Of a stretch of 64,000 bases of DNA, positions 14,501 to 27,090 are shown one piece after another. Where the stretch lies: NCBI GenBank assembly GCA_026225945.1, contig JAMJFZ010001089.1:8065001-8129000 (forward strand), read 5' to 3'. The notes beneath the pieces are model-generated. The model did no database searches and was not told where the DNA came from. It saw only the letters and a list, made by a program, of their open reading frames with translations. Numbering within the stretch: position 1 is the first letter of the stretch; every line of letters begins with the position of its first letter. Source of the stretch: Cricetomys ansorgei (lineage: Eukaryota; Chordata; Mammalia; Rodentia; Nesomyidae). The translations under genes and the position numbers were made by a program.

Positions 14501-16884
14501 TAATGACACTTTTGCAAAGCACATGAGACGTTACATCTTCTGTACTTTAGAGATAGCAATACCATTGATTCTGTCCATTTTGAAAATTCACAAGAAAAAC
14601 TGAAGCAGATATTATGAAATAACCATAGCTTGTTTCTTCTTGCTAGCTCAGCATGCTTTCCTCTTCATTTGCATCATTAATAGGATATATCTGATATGAA
14701 AGTCACACTTTAATTTTATTTTTAAAAAAAGCCATATAGAAATCTGGGTCGTGCTCTGTGTTTGAGGCTGTCCTTGCTCTTCCACATACTTGGTATAAAC
14801 ACAAACCAAGCACAAGTTTTCTCTGACTCTGCTGTTAGACTCAGATTCCCTTCAATCTGAGTAATAAAATCATTTAAATTTTGAGAGGATTGTACTGAAA
14901 GAAAGCTTAAAGATTATTCAATCAATATACCTTGCAAGTGAGAAATTGGGACTTTCAGAGCTCCGTGGTCCCTACAAAAGAAAAAAAAAGACAATGACAA
15001 AGAGATTTCATAGAAACTAGACATTAATGCACCTCAGGTCCAAGCACTGTGATGGTGCAGTCTCAGATTAAGTTCCAACAAGCTGCTGTGCACATCTCAT
15101 ACCAACCCCACGATCTGTGTCAACAGAGTAGTAGCTTGAACTTGATCATGAAGAGAGTGCTCATACTGTGTGAATCAGTGCACAGTCTGTACATTAGAGG
15201 GCTGAATGTTAAACATTTCCTAGTATAGAACCCTTTATTACACAGTTAGCAGCGACGTTAGTAGGCACATTGTACATACTGATAGACTACCCTGCATGTA
15301 CTCCAGATGCTATCACTGTATTGAAGGATCCAGTTTTGCTTGGCTAATTTAATTAGGCAACTTGACATTCCTAGGCTTATTTACTTTGAATGACCTAGAA
15401 GCATGCTGATAGATAATTTTATTAATGTTCTATGATTTTTGGATGGCAATTCAATGTGGCTAAGGTGATTGCTTGTAAGTGTATCTAATGAAAATATGCT
15501 TCCACCTTTAAAACAGACAGCACGTGTAGCATGGGTAGCTTGGTTCTTTTTTTTTTTTTAATAGAAACTATTTTATAACCTTACATTATATTTTGGATAC
15601 TTACCAAGAGAGACACGGTTTGCTTCTCACAGTCTGTTTGGTAGTAGGATTACGGTGAGCAACATTCCGGTGTGTTATGCAACAATGCCGCATGCACTGG
15701 CCAAAGCTTCGGTAATACATTAACTCTGTTTGGGATACACTTTCCATCCAGTGCTCGTCGAGTTATTTGCCGAGTTTCTATACCAGCCTTGCAATCCGGA
15801 AAGCCGCATCTTGAAGCAAGAAGTCAAGCGCTCCTTAGAATTCATCCAACCTGATTTTCCTCAGCAGAGTGGCATTGGGATGTTTGAAAGTCATCGTCGT
15901 AGTCAATCTTCTGTAAAGGATTCTCTGTAAATCATGTTCCGATTTCTAAAGATCTAATGAGGTTTTAAGCAACGCAGAGAAATACTTGGCTTGTTTTCTT
16001 GTTTTGTGAATAGCTGTTAACTCATAGTAAATGCAGCTGTAGATGAGACAGAGGCCTCAGTTTAATTGCTTGACTTGCTGTAGATCAGAGCAACTCCTTT
16101 ATATTCTTTTCTTCCCTTCAAAGCATGATTCAGTGAAAACTGCGAAGAATCGCATGTACAAACATTGAAAATCAGACTTGGGTTTCCTAGCTCAGGGGTG
16201 CTGTAGAAGTTTATTTTTAGTTGTGTTTAACTGTTTTGTGCACTGTTGGGTAAAGGGGTGGCTTGGTCTTGGAGTTTTGTACAGATGCAGGTGTTGGATT
16301 TATGAGGGGGATGTTTTGATTGCACGTGATCTGCACGTGCTATCAGTGGAACACCTGAGAGTTCTGTATCAATAAAAACACCTGAGCTGAGATGCTTGAG
16401 GTTTCACTGCCCAGCATGGTCTTGCCATGATGGTGGTTCCCTCTGCTGAGGTCTGGCAGAGTTTTCACCTATGGATATGCCTCCAGGTCTTGGCTGAGCT
16501 GTCACAGTACCTCTGTGTAGTCCTACTATACAGGAGTGGTAAGGGGTCTCCTAGACAGCAATGTTTGCTTTTCTTGCCTGGATAATTTTTTCCTGCTCAC
16601 TCCAAGGCATTCAGGTATACGGTGGGGGGGGAACATCAATGGATCCAGAACAAGAAACTGTGGATTGAGAAAATGGTCTAAGGATAGAGAATTCCATGAA
16701 AACTTTGCAAGACAAGCCTGGCAGGCATCGACAGACCCTGTTTGCCTTATTTAAGCCCATCTTAGCTGAATCAATAAACCAAGCAGACAGCTTTAGCAGT
16801 GTTGATCCTAAATATTATCTCACAGTTGGTTTGGTATTGTTCTTTGATATAGAAAAATGAGATCTTGTTGTACAGAGAAGTTGA
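14501..16884. other. Unique intron
   Basis: Includes a T12 run at about 15548, an unusual CpG-retaining 270-bp segment at 15660-15930 with a 66-codon open frame, a polyadenylation-like AATAAA at about 16371, and a G8 run at about 16624. No known gene. Confidence 0.5.
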
Positions 16885-16965
16885 CTGAGGGTTTGATTTG
16901 TATATATGAGACTTTGGGTTTGATCTCCCATTCCACACACACACACACAAAAAAAAAAAGAGAGG
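16885..16965 (+). repeat. ID-like SINE remnant with CA/A tail
   Basis: TTGACTGAGGGTTTGATTTG ... GAGACTTTGGGTTTGATCTC resembles a degraded ID/B4 head; (CA)n then A11 follows at 16934-16960. Confidence 0.4.
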
Positions 16966-19555
16966 GAGAAATCAAAGAGGCCTGGCATTGAGAAATAGAA
17001 TTTCTTGATTTTGGCCAGTTTTGTTGTGACTAGGCATATAGTGTTGTCTCTTTCTTTGGAGCTGTAAGTAAGAATACCAGCAAACTCTTTTTAGGGAACA
17101 GATTCTTGGAAGAACAGTTGCCACCATCAAGGACCCATGGGGAAGCAGGCCTTGAGAAGAGTCCATTGTGGTGATGATCAGATTTTAATCTAATTAAGAT
17201 CATGCGTTAGGATGAGGGGGATTTTTTTCTACTTCCCATTCTTTTGAGAAAGGAAAGAGTCCCAGTCTTGTTTAGGATGGGGGTCTCATATAGACTATGA
17301 GCTATGGATTCAAGCCCACCTGTAGCCCCCACAGGATCTACGGTTGGCCGATGAAGCCTTCTGAGCCTTTTCATGGGTAGACTGCAGTGGTAACCATGCC
17401 AGTGTTCTAAGCATTGGAGAAGGCAGCCTGACTAATTATCTCGAGATAGTTTGTGGTGCACAGCCCTCTGGAAATGGTCACTGGTGTGATTAGAAGAGAA
17501 AGAAGCCCAGTGGGCTCAGGATACTAATAAGCTGCAGAGACTGTGCACCTGCTGAGAGAGAAGCTGCAGACAGACTCGGGCGAACAGAGCCAGCTGGCTC
17601 AGCAGCAAGATCCCTCCACGAGTCGATGTTTTTGCCTGGGCCCTCCCTTCTGTGCAGATCTGCTTAGAGGCTCAGAGGAAAAAAAATCTCTTTAGCCCCC
17701 TAGGTCGAGCCTTGGCTGAGACAATTTGTTCCTCACCATAGCTCGGGCTGTGACTAGGCAGATCCAGGTCTCCTCCAGACAACTCAACTTCTAGGGTAAA
17801 GTGTTTAACTCAGTAGGCAGGTCAAGGATGTGACAGAGTCACGGTGTTTAGTCACTTATGGTTCTAATTGCTTGGATGGTTATGCAATCTGAAATGTCAC
17901 CAAATGTGGGAGGCAGGGTATGAGTCAGGGGAAAAGCTCCAGGTCTTCTTGCCCTTTCCTTTGGAAAGCTTCCTCTCTGTGTCCTTCTATTGTGGTGACT
18001 CTGAAACAGTTTTTATTTTTTAATTATCCAAAGGAGGTAACAGTGGAACCAGAGCTCCAGGCATTAATAAATAATCTATTTTTACAATGTACATCATTTA
18101 GAATCTCCTATATCCAAATGAATATGACCCATTATTCCTAGGAGCCTGGCTCTGGTTGGGTTGGATTATAAATGAATGGGGACATAGTTAAGGGTCACAT
18201 CAAGCCTCACTGGACACAGAAAATGGAGACACCTGTCTTTCTAGGAGTATCAGGGACCCCTTAGAAAGGAAAGCACTTGGACCCCTTCTCAAAGAATGAG
18301 TAGAAATGACACTGTCTGTGGAGGGACGTGGCACAAGGATTTCATAAAGAGACAGGCATTTCTAGTCCGAGAGAACTGCACAAAATGGATTTTGTGTTTA
18401 TATTCTCCTAATCCACAAGGTTTTATAGGCATGCTTCAACATTTTTCATAGATGACCTACAGTGTATCAAAGCCCCGTGGAATCATGGTTAGCTCTAGGT
18501 GGAGGTGCACAGAGGCAGAGGGGAACAGCTGCAAACGGGAAGGTGATGGATCATCAAAGCACCAGTCTCCAAACCCACCGGACCCCAGACCACAGACTCG
18601 TTACTCAGCAGAGCTATGGATTCAGTTGTGGCTTCCCAGTGAAGGGAGGACTTTTGGAATGAGGGGATATCCCCCAGTAAAGCAGAGGAGAGTATGTGTG
18701 TATGAAGGCAAGTTCCATGAACATAATGCAAAGAACAAGAGACCTAGTAAGGCTGAAGCGTGTTATATGTGTACAAAATGTCAGATAAGGCTGTGAAGGG
18801 CAATGGACAATTCAGAGTCCCATACAGGATGAGTCCCCAGAGCCCCGGATTACAGGAAGGAGGGCCATTGTTTCTTTGGGAAGATAGTTTTTGTTGACAT
18901 CTGGCAATGTAAAGGTCTTAAAGGATGAAAGAAAAATGGCAGGCTTGGAGAGTGATTTGGAGTCATGGTATTATGAACGGTAGATAAATTTCAAGACCTC
19001 ATAATCATTTGACTCTAAAGGGTCAGTGGGAGGATTGGGTGATCTCTAAGCCTCTGCCTTAGCCAGCTGGGTAGATGGAGGGTTCTCCTTTAAGGAACTG
19101 GGGGGGGGGGGAATGAGCTGTTCACTGAGCGGCAAAGTAAAACCACTGCTAGGTGGTAGATTTGAGGTTACATCCTACTGAAGGATCCAGCAAGCCATGA
19201 ACACATGGGCGAAGAAGACAGTGAAGAATGGTTCCTATTTCCTGAGCTCATGGAAAGGAAAGGTTTTCTGGTCAAAAATTTTTGCCCAGTGCATTTTGCT
19301 AGAAGTTGTAGGTTGATTAACCTCAGGATGATTCAAAAGAACTCACTGTAGTTCTCAGGGATCCCCCACCACCACCACACACATACACAAGCAGGTATGG
19401 TCAGACCTATCACTTTACCCTGGTGTGCCTTAAAATGCCACCCTATTCTATATGTTTTCTATGCCATGACAAGAAGTTGGGAAGCCTGAGGCTGAGAACC
19501 CTGTGGAGAGAAGAGAGAGAATCAACGGAGGACACAAAAAGGACCCTTAAGCTGG
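16966..19555. other. Unique intron
   Basis: No family recognised across about 2.6 kb. A G12 run lies at 19100-19111 and a small CCACCACCACA tract near 19368. A MEF2-like CTATTTTTAC lies at about 18067. Open frames up to 114 codons match nothing known. Confidence 0.5.
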
Positions 19556-19636
19556 TTTCTTGTAGTGCTGGGGTTGGAACCTAGGGCCTTGCACATTCTA
19601 GGCAAGCTCTCTGTCACTGAGCCGTGCTCCCAGCCA
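19556..19636 (-). repeat. ID SINE, antisense
   Basis: The reverse complement starts GGCTGGGAGCACGGCTCAGT, passes GAGCTTGCCTAGAATGTGCA and ends AGGTTCCAACCCCAGCACTA, the BC1/tRNA-Ala-derived ID layout of about 75 bp. Confidence 0.75.
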
Positions 19637-20924
19637 AGGAACATCCTTTCAAAAGCCTGTGGAGAAGAGGAACCACCATAACAGCTAAGAAAGAGTAAAG
19701 AAACAGCATGGGAGAGGAGAGCGAGGGGAGCAGGGGGATTTTTCTGGAGAAGCGGAAAGGCCAGCACACTCGAAAGCAGCAGTCAGACCACACAGGACTA
19801 AAACATCTTCCTTTTACTTGGCAGAGAGCAAACTGATTTTTTCCCCCAAGGGTTCTCTGCGTCAAGTGTCAGAGGCTTAGCTGCCAATGATAGAAGACCC
19901 GAGAAGGTAGTGGCAGTAAGAGATTTCTCACTTCAAGACGTTGGCTATGACGATAAGAGCCCACCGTGAAGCTGTGCTGGGGTGGAGGTGTTACGGGGGT
20001 GCCCCTGCTTGGTCTTCAGTTACACACAGGCTTGCCCGATCAGATTCCTCCTTGAGCGAGAGCTCCTGTTCCCTACACTATTCGGTACATTCCACATCCC
20101 AACTCAAGACATGCAAGGTTCTCACGTTGACTTTGTCACTGAAGTGTTCAAACAACTGTAATATATATTCTCCATTTCCAATCAGCTTACTGCACTTACA
20201 AATATGTTGGTTAGATAGCTTTCTTGCGGGGGGAGCAGATTGTGTAGCATTAGCCAGTAATAATGAATCTATAAACCGTCAGGCATTGGTGGACTGCTAT
20301 TATCTTTCCCGTGAGCTCGTCCTCTCGCTGGACTTATTTTCAAGTGTAAGGAGATAGTCTGGGCCTCTTCCCTGCACAATGGCCTTTCTCCTACATTCAT
20401 CTGTGAAGTAACATTTCTCCACGACAGCACTTGGACCATATGTTCTCTTTCTGCGGTGCTTTTGACATTTTTATGGGGTAAATGGTATTTGGAAGTGAGT
20501 CTCGTCATTCTCAACTACTAATATAGACTAATTGGGTTCCAGCATGATATCAACCCTTCCCAGCCAACAGTTTACTAATTAAAAAACAATCACCCTTACC
20601 GCCTTCTTAAATTGAAAAAGTCCATTCATTTTTATACTTGGTAAAGCATCACAAAAGCAAGGCGCTTTGGTCTTATCATTTAAACTTTCTGACTACTCTA
20701 GGGTGTGTTGTTCAAACTCAGGCAAGTGTTCAAAATGATTACAGATCATTGCCAATGGACTCTACTTCCGGTTTCATCGAGTGACCATGCCACACTAGTA
20801 AACTGGTACTCAAATGATTTCTTAGCTCAGAGTACTCTAAGAATCGAATGAATAAGTAAATAGCTAGAAAACAAACTTGCTAACCTCCTTTTATTCATGA
20901 GCCACCTCGTTGTTGTTAACTCTT
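19637..20924. other. Unique intron
   Basis: No gene or repeat family recognised. The 138-codon frame at 19941-20357 has no domain. Confidence 0.5.
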
Positions 20925-21955
20925 TTATCCGTAGACGTTTGTACAATGTGTTTTGATATTATCTGTCCCTCCGCCAACCCCTGGCTGATCCATTTCTCCT
21001 TTTCTACCTGATCAATTTTGTGTTCTCTCTCCCACCCCTTCTCACCCATTAATTCCAATTTGTGTTTATCATATATTCTTGGGTTTACGGTCTTCTGTTA
21101 GTGAATAGTTGACTGAACCAGGAGCTACATTCTTAAAGAAAATTGATTATCCCTCTCCCAGAAGCTAACAGTTGCCATTAGCCCCTCAGCTGGAGGAAGA
21201 ACTCCATGCTTCATTCTTTTCTCCATGCCAGGATTTGGTCTGGTTTGAGCTTGCACGTGCTAATCATAGCTGCTTGTTTACATACATGCTCTCATAACTG
21301 CTGTGAGTTCATATGTACAGCCTCCTGCCTATGCCCAGAAGACACCATTGCCTTGTAGTTACCCACCACCCGATTCTTACCTTCTTTCCTCTCCCTCTTC
21401 CAGAATAGTCCCTGAGGAGGGGCCCTTGGAAGAAGGGTTGTGATATATAAGTCCTATCTAGGGATGAGTGTTCTGCATTATCTTGTTCTCAGTGTCTTGT
21501 TCAGTTGCGAGTCTCTGTGTTAAGCCCCTTCTACTACAAATAGAAACTTTCTTGAGGAGGATTTATACATTTGTAAAAGCTTTCACAGTAGTAGACCTCC
21601 ATTTGATTATTTATAAGCTCTTTAGTGGTATTTACCCCCCCCCATTTTCCCTCCTCTACCCTGCTTTCCAACCCTCACCCTAATTTTACTTCTTATTCCA
21701 TTATTCCCTCTTAACCCTATGCTCTATCCCTCCCCAGGACAGCAACCCATTATGACTCCTTACTAACTTCCTGACTTCTATGGGTGTTGTAAATCAAACC
21801 CACATATCTGAAGATTCAAAGATAGCATCCATAAATGAGAGAAAACATGCAAAGCTTACCTTTCTGGGTCTGGGTTATCTCATAGCTATTGGTTGTTCAT
21901 TCGTTATATAGGCTGTCAGTGGCTCTGTCATCTCATCTTAATAATTGATCCTGAA
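20925..21955 (-). mobile_element. L1 (Lx-type) 3' end, antisense
   Basis: On the + strand it contains the rodent L1 3' landmarks: AATTGATTATCCCTCTCCCA, TTGAGCTTGCACGTGCTAAT, GCTGTGAGTTCATATGTACA, TGTGATATATAAGTCCTATC and, at 21836 on, GAGAGAAAACATGCAAAGCT with TCTGGGTCTGGGTTATCTC. Only the non-coding 3' region and the edge of ORF2 remain; no open ORF2. Confidence 0.6.
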
Positions 21956-22109
21956 ATCTAAATTCTCTTAAAATAAGCACCAGCAAAAATATAGTTTGAA
22001 TATCTTGATTAAGATATAAACAATAAGACATAAAATTCACTCAATTATAGTGTCCAATTCTGTAGCTTTTGTTACAGCATGTGGGTCAATCACAGGTTTT
22101 ATTTGTTTG
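21956..22109. other. AT-rich spacer
   Basis: No specific feature. Confidence 0.4.
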
Positions 22110-22330
22110 GGGGTTTTAACTGCTTATTTCTGTCAATTCTTTGAGAATTTTATACAATGTATTCTGATCATTTTCACCCTGACTCCTCCCCTTAACTCAT
22201 CCCAGATCCATTCCAATCTCCCTACTCCACTAATTGTTGTCTCTTTGTTTAAAAAAAAATTAATAACCCATTGACTCCCAATTTGTGCTATTCATATACT
22301 TCTGGATGTCGGACATCATAGGAGCATGGC
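22110..22330 (-). mobile_element. L1 3' end fragment, antisense (second copy)
   Basis: Repeats the opening module of the element at 20925: TTGAGAATTTTATACAATGT, then CCACTAATTGTTGTC and CCCAATTTGTGCTATTCATA. Truncated after about 220 bp. Confidence 0.55.
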
Positions 22331-22803
22331 CAAGTCACACCCTTAAGACAAATCGACTCTTCCTAGAAGTCATCAATTACCCATAGCGTCCCAGTTTGAC
22401 TCAGAAACCCCTTCTTACTCCATTTAAGAATGTTGACTGGCTTGGTCTTATGCAGATCTTGTGCCAGCAGCCACAGCTGCTGTGTGCTCACAAGTATAGA
22501 AGTCCTGCTATGTCTTCCCCTTTTAAATTTAAAATTATAACAAAACCCGCCAGATAGTCCAACCTTTGTGTAAAATTTCAACCATGATGTGTAATAGTAA
22601 TAACATCTTTAATGAAAAGATTAAAAGAACCGTGACAACTCTGGTGAACCTATCCAAGGTACAGCAGAAGCCTGTCTCTTTAGCAAGATCCCGGAGATAT
22701 CATTTGTGGGGCAGTGATTTCATTTGCATTTTTCTGAACTTTAAATGGATGCATACTTACTAGTATCTATTTAGACACTATGATGTAGGTTCCATCTCCA
22801 GAA

Positions 22804-22809
<6 letters not shown>
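22331..22809. other. Unique intron
   Basis: No feature recognised. Confidence 0.45.

Positions 22810-22851
<42 letters not shown>
22810..22851. repeat. (CA)21 microsatellite
   Basis: Perfect CA run of about 42 bp. Confidence 0.97.
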
Positions 22852-22853
<2 letters not shown>

Positions 22854-23744
22854 TTCAATCACCATGTCAAAAGACCCATTATTATTATTTCTACAAAATC
22901 CATTTCACACCATTTTTAAAATAGGTGAGTGACAATTGAAACTTTATATTTGGTAGATACTCAGTTCTGCATAGGTCTTAATGTGTCATTGCTATCATTT
23001 GTATCAGGGTCATCTCACCTGATGCACCCGTGTATTTTTCTGCCATCTTCCTAAAGGAATAGAAAGTGTCATTTTTACTCTGGTTCCTTTGTTTTAAATA
23101 GAATATTTCAAAAATGCTGCATTTCAAACTAGCCTCAAGAAGCCTGATGGACCAGAAGGCTGTCAGCTAAAGTCCCATCTCGGTTCTAATATAAACCCTT
23201 ACATTTCACAGATCTCATAATATCTGAGCTGAGAATATTTGCTTCAGGCATCAACTTGGCATTTTCAAAAAAACTCTTGAAAACCACATGGACATTTCAC
23301 TTTGCCAGGATATCTGTTTCTCATATAAGGCTTAAAAATACCAAACTTCAACAAAAATATCCCATCCTGAATCGGAAATAGAAATCCCTGCTTGTTTCAT
23401 GGGTCCATCCCTTCTTCCTCCTAACCTATCCCTAGTGTACATGCTTCTTGTATGATATGTACTGATTACTTAGTTGATGAGGTAATTAAGTGTGCTGCCT
23501 AGAAAGTGGACTGTAACACCACATACAAAGCCATTGGCACTAAGAATTTGTGAAAGGCAAAGATAAAGCGTAGTGGGCCAAAGAAAGCTATTCAGCTGGA
23601 CCCTGAGAAAGTTCATATACTTTAAAAGATGTACATATTCTTAGGTTTACTTCTGCATATATATATGACTAGACCATAATATTTCTGTAAGCACACACAA
23701 CAGGATCACTTGCCAACTCCTTTCTTTTTTTTGTTCATTATTTT
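22852..23744. other. Unique intron
   Basis: AT-rich, with no gene or family recognised. Confidence 0.5.
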
Positions 23745-23900
23745 TTGGTTGATTAATTTTTATTTTTTTCTGTCCCTTGTGGTATCTGTGTGAAGGTGTC
23801 AGACCCCCTGGAACTGGAGTTACAGACAGTTGTGAGCTGCCACGTGGGTGCTGGGAATAGAGCCAGTGCTCCTAACCACTGAACCATCTCTCTGACTCCT
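23745..23900 (-). repeat. B2 SINE, antisense
   Basis: On the + strand: TTTTTATTTTTTTCTG (tail), CCCCTGGAACTGGAGTTACA, GTTGTGAGCTGCCACGTGGG and CTAACCACTGAACCATCTC, the reversed B2 order ending with the tRNA-derived head. Confidence 0.85.
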
Positions 23901-24539
23901 GCCAACACTTTTCTTAAGATGTGTCTCTGTTATTAACTAGTGCATCACTGTTAATAAAAGATGATGTGCCTTGACAGTGTCTAGGTCATTTTTAGAGGAC
24001 ATGTACAGCTGAATGACCGATGATTCCCAGTGGTTTTTCAGGATGTTACGTGGGGGGTTTGGTGGCCTCACTTGCCCAACAAAAGGATGAACAAGACAGT
24101 TTCTAGTGCCATCACTGCCTCCTTTGTCCAAGACAAGATGAATCATCCATCCTCTTGACACATGATGCGGTTACCCAGGGGAATACACTGCCTCACGGTT
24201 TATTCAACATCACAAATGAGCAGGTCCCTAACATATGTGACCCTGTATTAAATGCATCTTCAAACCACCTCAAATGAAATAACACCTCCTGTAGAAAAAA
24301 ATAAAATAAAATAAATACCTTAGCTATTTTTTTAAAACACTTGTTTGGGGAAAGTTAGATTTAGCCATCTGTCGCCACCTAGTTAACTAGTCACATAGTA
24401 AATACAATGTGGGGACATAAAGCTGTTTCCACGCATAGAAACTTAATCACGGAACATAACGGGACTGAGTGGCACTGTACTCCAGGTTTAAATTTCTGTT
24501 ATGGCAGTCAGGCTAACCCTGGGACATTTCATTTCTTTG
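23901..24539. other. Unique intron
   Basis: Contains a short AAATA repeat at 24297-24317. No gene. Confidence 0.5.
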
Positions 24540-24775
24540 TGATTACCAAATGGCAAATTATAATGTAATACTGTGCTGTTGTTTTTTTTTTAATATGCAA
24601 ATTCATGCAAAACACAAAATGGAAGTGAACTGCAATTTGTGCTTTTGGGCATCAGAGAGCAGACAGCTTTCCTTTTGCTCTAATGCTGGTGAGTTTTTAG
24701 AAGCCTAATATTTGAGGAGCTCAGAATCCAGGATAATCTCCTGCCAATCGTTTTGCCTGGAATACAGTGTACAAG
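24540..24775. promoter_or_regulatory. Candidate non-coding regulatory block with POU octamer
   Basis: Non-repetitive segment with an exact octamer ATGCAAAT at 24595-24602, a second near-octamer (ATGCAAAAC) just downstream, and TAAT-type cores. It resembles conserved neural enhancers in texture; conservation was not tested. Confidence 0.3.
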
Positions 24776-25176
24776 GAGATCTACCTACCTCCAGATTAGA
24801 TTGAAGACATCACCAGCTCTCTCTGAAAAGAGATTTCATGGGCAAGACACTAATAATTACATTATTATATATGTGATTTATCTATATATATATATAGAAT
24901 TATATATGTGAAAACATTTTAAACTAAATAATTAAAAAGCACATGTCTGTACCAGGTCCTTTGTGTACATGCTATGGCTCTCAGTTTAGTGTTTTCATGA
25001 GATTCCAAAGTATGTGAACAAGTGAGTCTGTTTCCTGTGTCTTATCTTGTGCTCTTTTCCTTCTGTTTGTTTGTTTGTTTTATCCAGTTCCAAGGTGTTA
25101 ATTTTCTTTTCTTTTTTTCTTTTATCATTAGAAAGAAAGAAATAAAAAAAAATGCAGCAACAACAAAAAATAATTA
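24776..25176. other. AT-rich intron with short simple repeats
   Basis: Holds TATATA runs near 24882 and a (TGTT)n stretch at about 25065-25080. No gene. Confidence 0.5.
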
Positions 25177-25394
25177 GCCAGAGCTGCTGAGATAGCTCAG
25201 TAGAAAAAGTGCTCAGTGCACAGAGAACCTGAATTCAGATCTCCAACATACACACAAAAGCCTGGTGCAGCGGTGCACTACAGTAACCTCGATACTGTAG
25301 GGGAAAACAGGCAAAGTTAAACCAGTGTAGACAAAACTTTCAGCTTCCTGTTCAGTGAGCAGACCCTGAATAGATAGATAGTAGATAGATAGAT

Positions 25395-25439
<45 letters not shown>

Positions 25440-25632
25440 GATGAAGACTGGTAGAGGAGGAAATCCCAATACCAATCTCTGGTCTACACACACACACACA
25501 CACATTACACACACACACACACACATTACACACACACACACATTACACACACACACACATTATACACACACACATATATACACACACATACACATACACA
25601 AACACAGATTAGTGCATTCACACACACACATA
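25177..25632 (+). repeat. B3-like SINE carrying GATA and CA microsatellites
   Basis: The head GAGCTGCTGAGATAGCTCAG and the AACCTGAATTCAGATCTCCA part are tRNA-SINE-like, followed by a (GATA)n expansion at 25371-25440 where the family has its CCCTGTCTC-A-rich junction, and imperfect (CA)n blocks at 25486-25630 broken by repeated ATTACACA interruptions. Confidence 0.6.
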
Positions 25633-27052
25633 CCATGAACATGAAAGAAATCACTGAACAGTTATTTGCTAGGTGCTTATTCCATCCTAGGGTTTATCCT
25701 TCAGGATAGAGAGACCACAGTGTTTGATGCATGTCATCTGTGCTCATAGGCCTCATATTTTAAATGTCATCTTAGTCTAAACACATGAGTGACATTTGAA
25801 AGAAAGTTAAATCTTCTGGAGATGTTTTTCTTTGAAATCTGAATACAATGTTTTAAGCAAATGAAGTTGTTTCATATTTTGGTTATCAACAGAATTTTTT
25901 AAAATGACACATATTCACATCTACCTGGAAAGACGATCTTTTGTAATCAACATTGTCTTTATTTTTCATTTCCTTGTTTACTTAGAGATCTAACACAATC
26001 CCCTTTAACATTTACAAATTGAATGCGCAGAAAAGGAGAACAGTCTCTCTACCTTTAGTGTAAAGGTTGACGCTGGAAAGTGGAAATCAGAATGAACCAG
26101 GTGCTAAATGACTCATGGGCTGCTGTCCTGACTATGTCTGCACCCCCAAAACACAAAGGTTCCACTTGTCAGTGGCCACTGCCATTAGCCAAGGGAAGAA
26201 TCGGGTCCCAGAGGACTCAGAAAAGCCTTGTGCAACTTATATTGTTCCATTTGAGCATTTGCAGTTTTCGTGTGTTCCTAGTTAAATCCCACTCAATTAT
26301 TACACAGTCATTTAAAGCAAGTCGATGTGTTGCTTCACAGTTTGTATCTGTTCTTACCCATCATCCATGCTTATCTTCCCTAACTTAAAAACACGAGAAA
26401 CCGCGAACATGTTGCCAAATGGAATTTACTCTCCTCTTCCTGCCCAGCCAAAGTTTGAGGAAATAAGATGTTGGGTGGGAGAATAATATTGAAGAAGCTT
26501 AGATTGTTTGTAAAACTCTGGTGTGTGCCCTTACATGATGCAGCTTGTTATTAAAATACCATCTTTAATGCACAGAAAATGAGAAGGCTTCTTCCACACT
26601 TTCCCAGAGGGTCAAGATAGGCCTCCCCGGTTCTAAAGCAGCAGTTCCCATTGCTTATTAAGCAGAAACTGTCATTTTCAAGTGTAGAGATTTTTGAGCT
26701 GACCCATAAAAATGTGCACAGCACATACCCATTCTTTGTGTTTATAATCCACAGACACGATGAAGAACTTCGTGACAAAACTTTTGTACTATATTTGATA
26801 GAGTATTTTTGATGCATCCGAAGAATGCTAGCATGATCATACTTGGGACTTATTAAGAGTACAGTCGTGGTTGTAGTCTTTGATCCCTCTGGGGGTAGTT
26901 CTCATGTCATGGATACAGGGAGTGGCACAGGAAGGATACTCTACTTTGAGTCTTAGATTAATCCATAACAAAGTCAGGAATAGGACTTGGAATGTAGCTT
27001 GACGCTATAGTTTGTTTAGCACATGAAGACCTGACTACCAAAAAATGAAGAC
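25633..27052. other. Unique intron
   Basis: No gene or repeat family recognised; open frames at 26080-26388 and 26551-26817 are without homology. Confidence 0.5.
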
Positions 27053-27090
27053 AAATATATATTTATATTTGTATTTATATTTATATTTAT

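Noticed and set aside
16360..16380. AATAAA as a gene polyadenylation site
   Set aside because: No upstream exon or transcript evidence; a single hexamer is expected by chance.
19941..20357. 138-codon frame
   Set aside because: No domain or homolog recognised, no repeat or splice support; length is within chance for 64 kb.
25371..25640. Regularly spaced repeats resembling a CRISPR array
   Set aside because: They are GATA and CA microsatellites with no unique spacers, in a mammalian genome.
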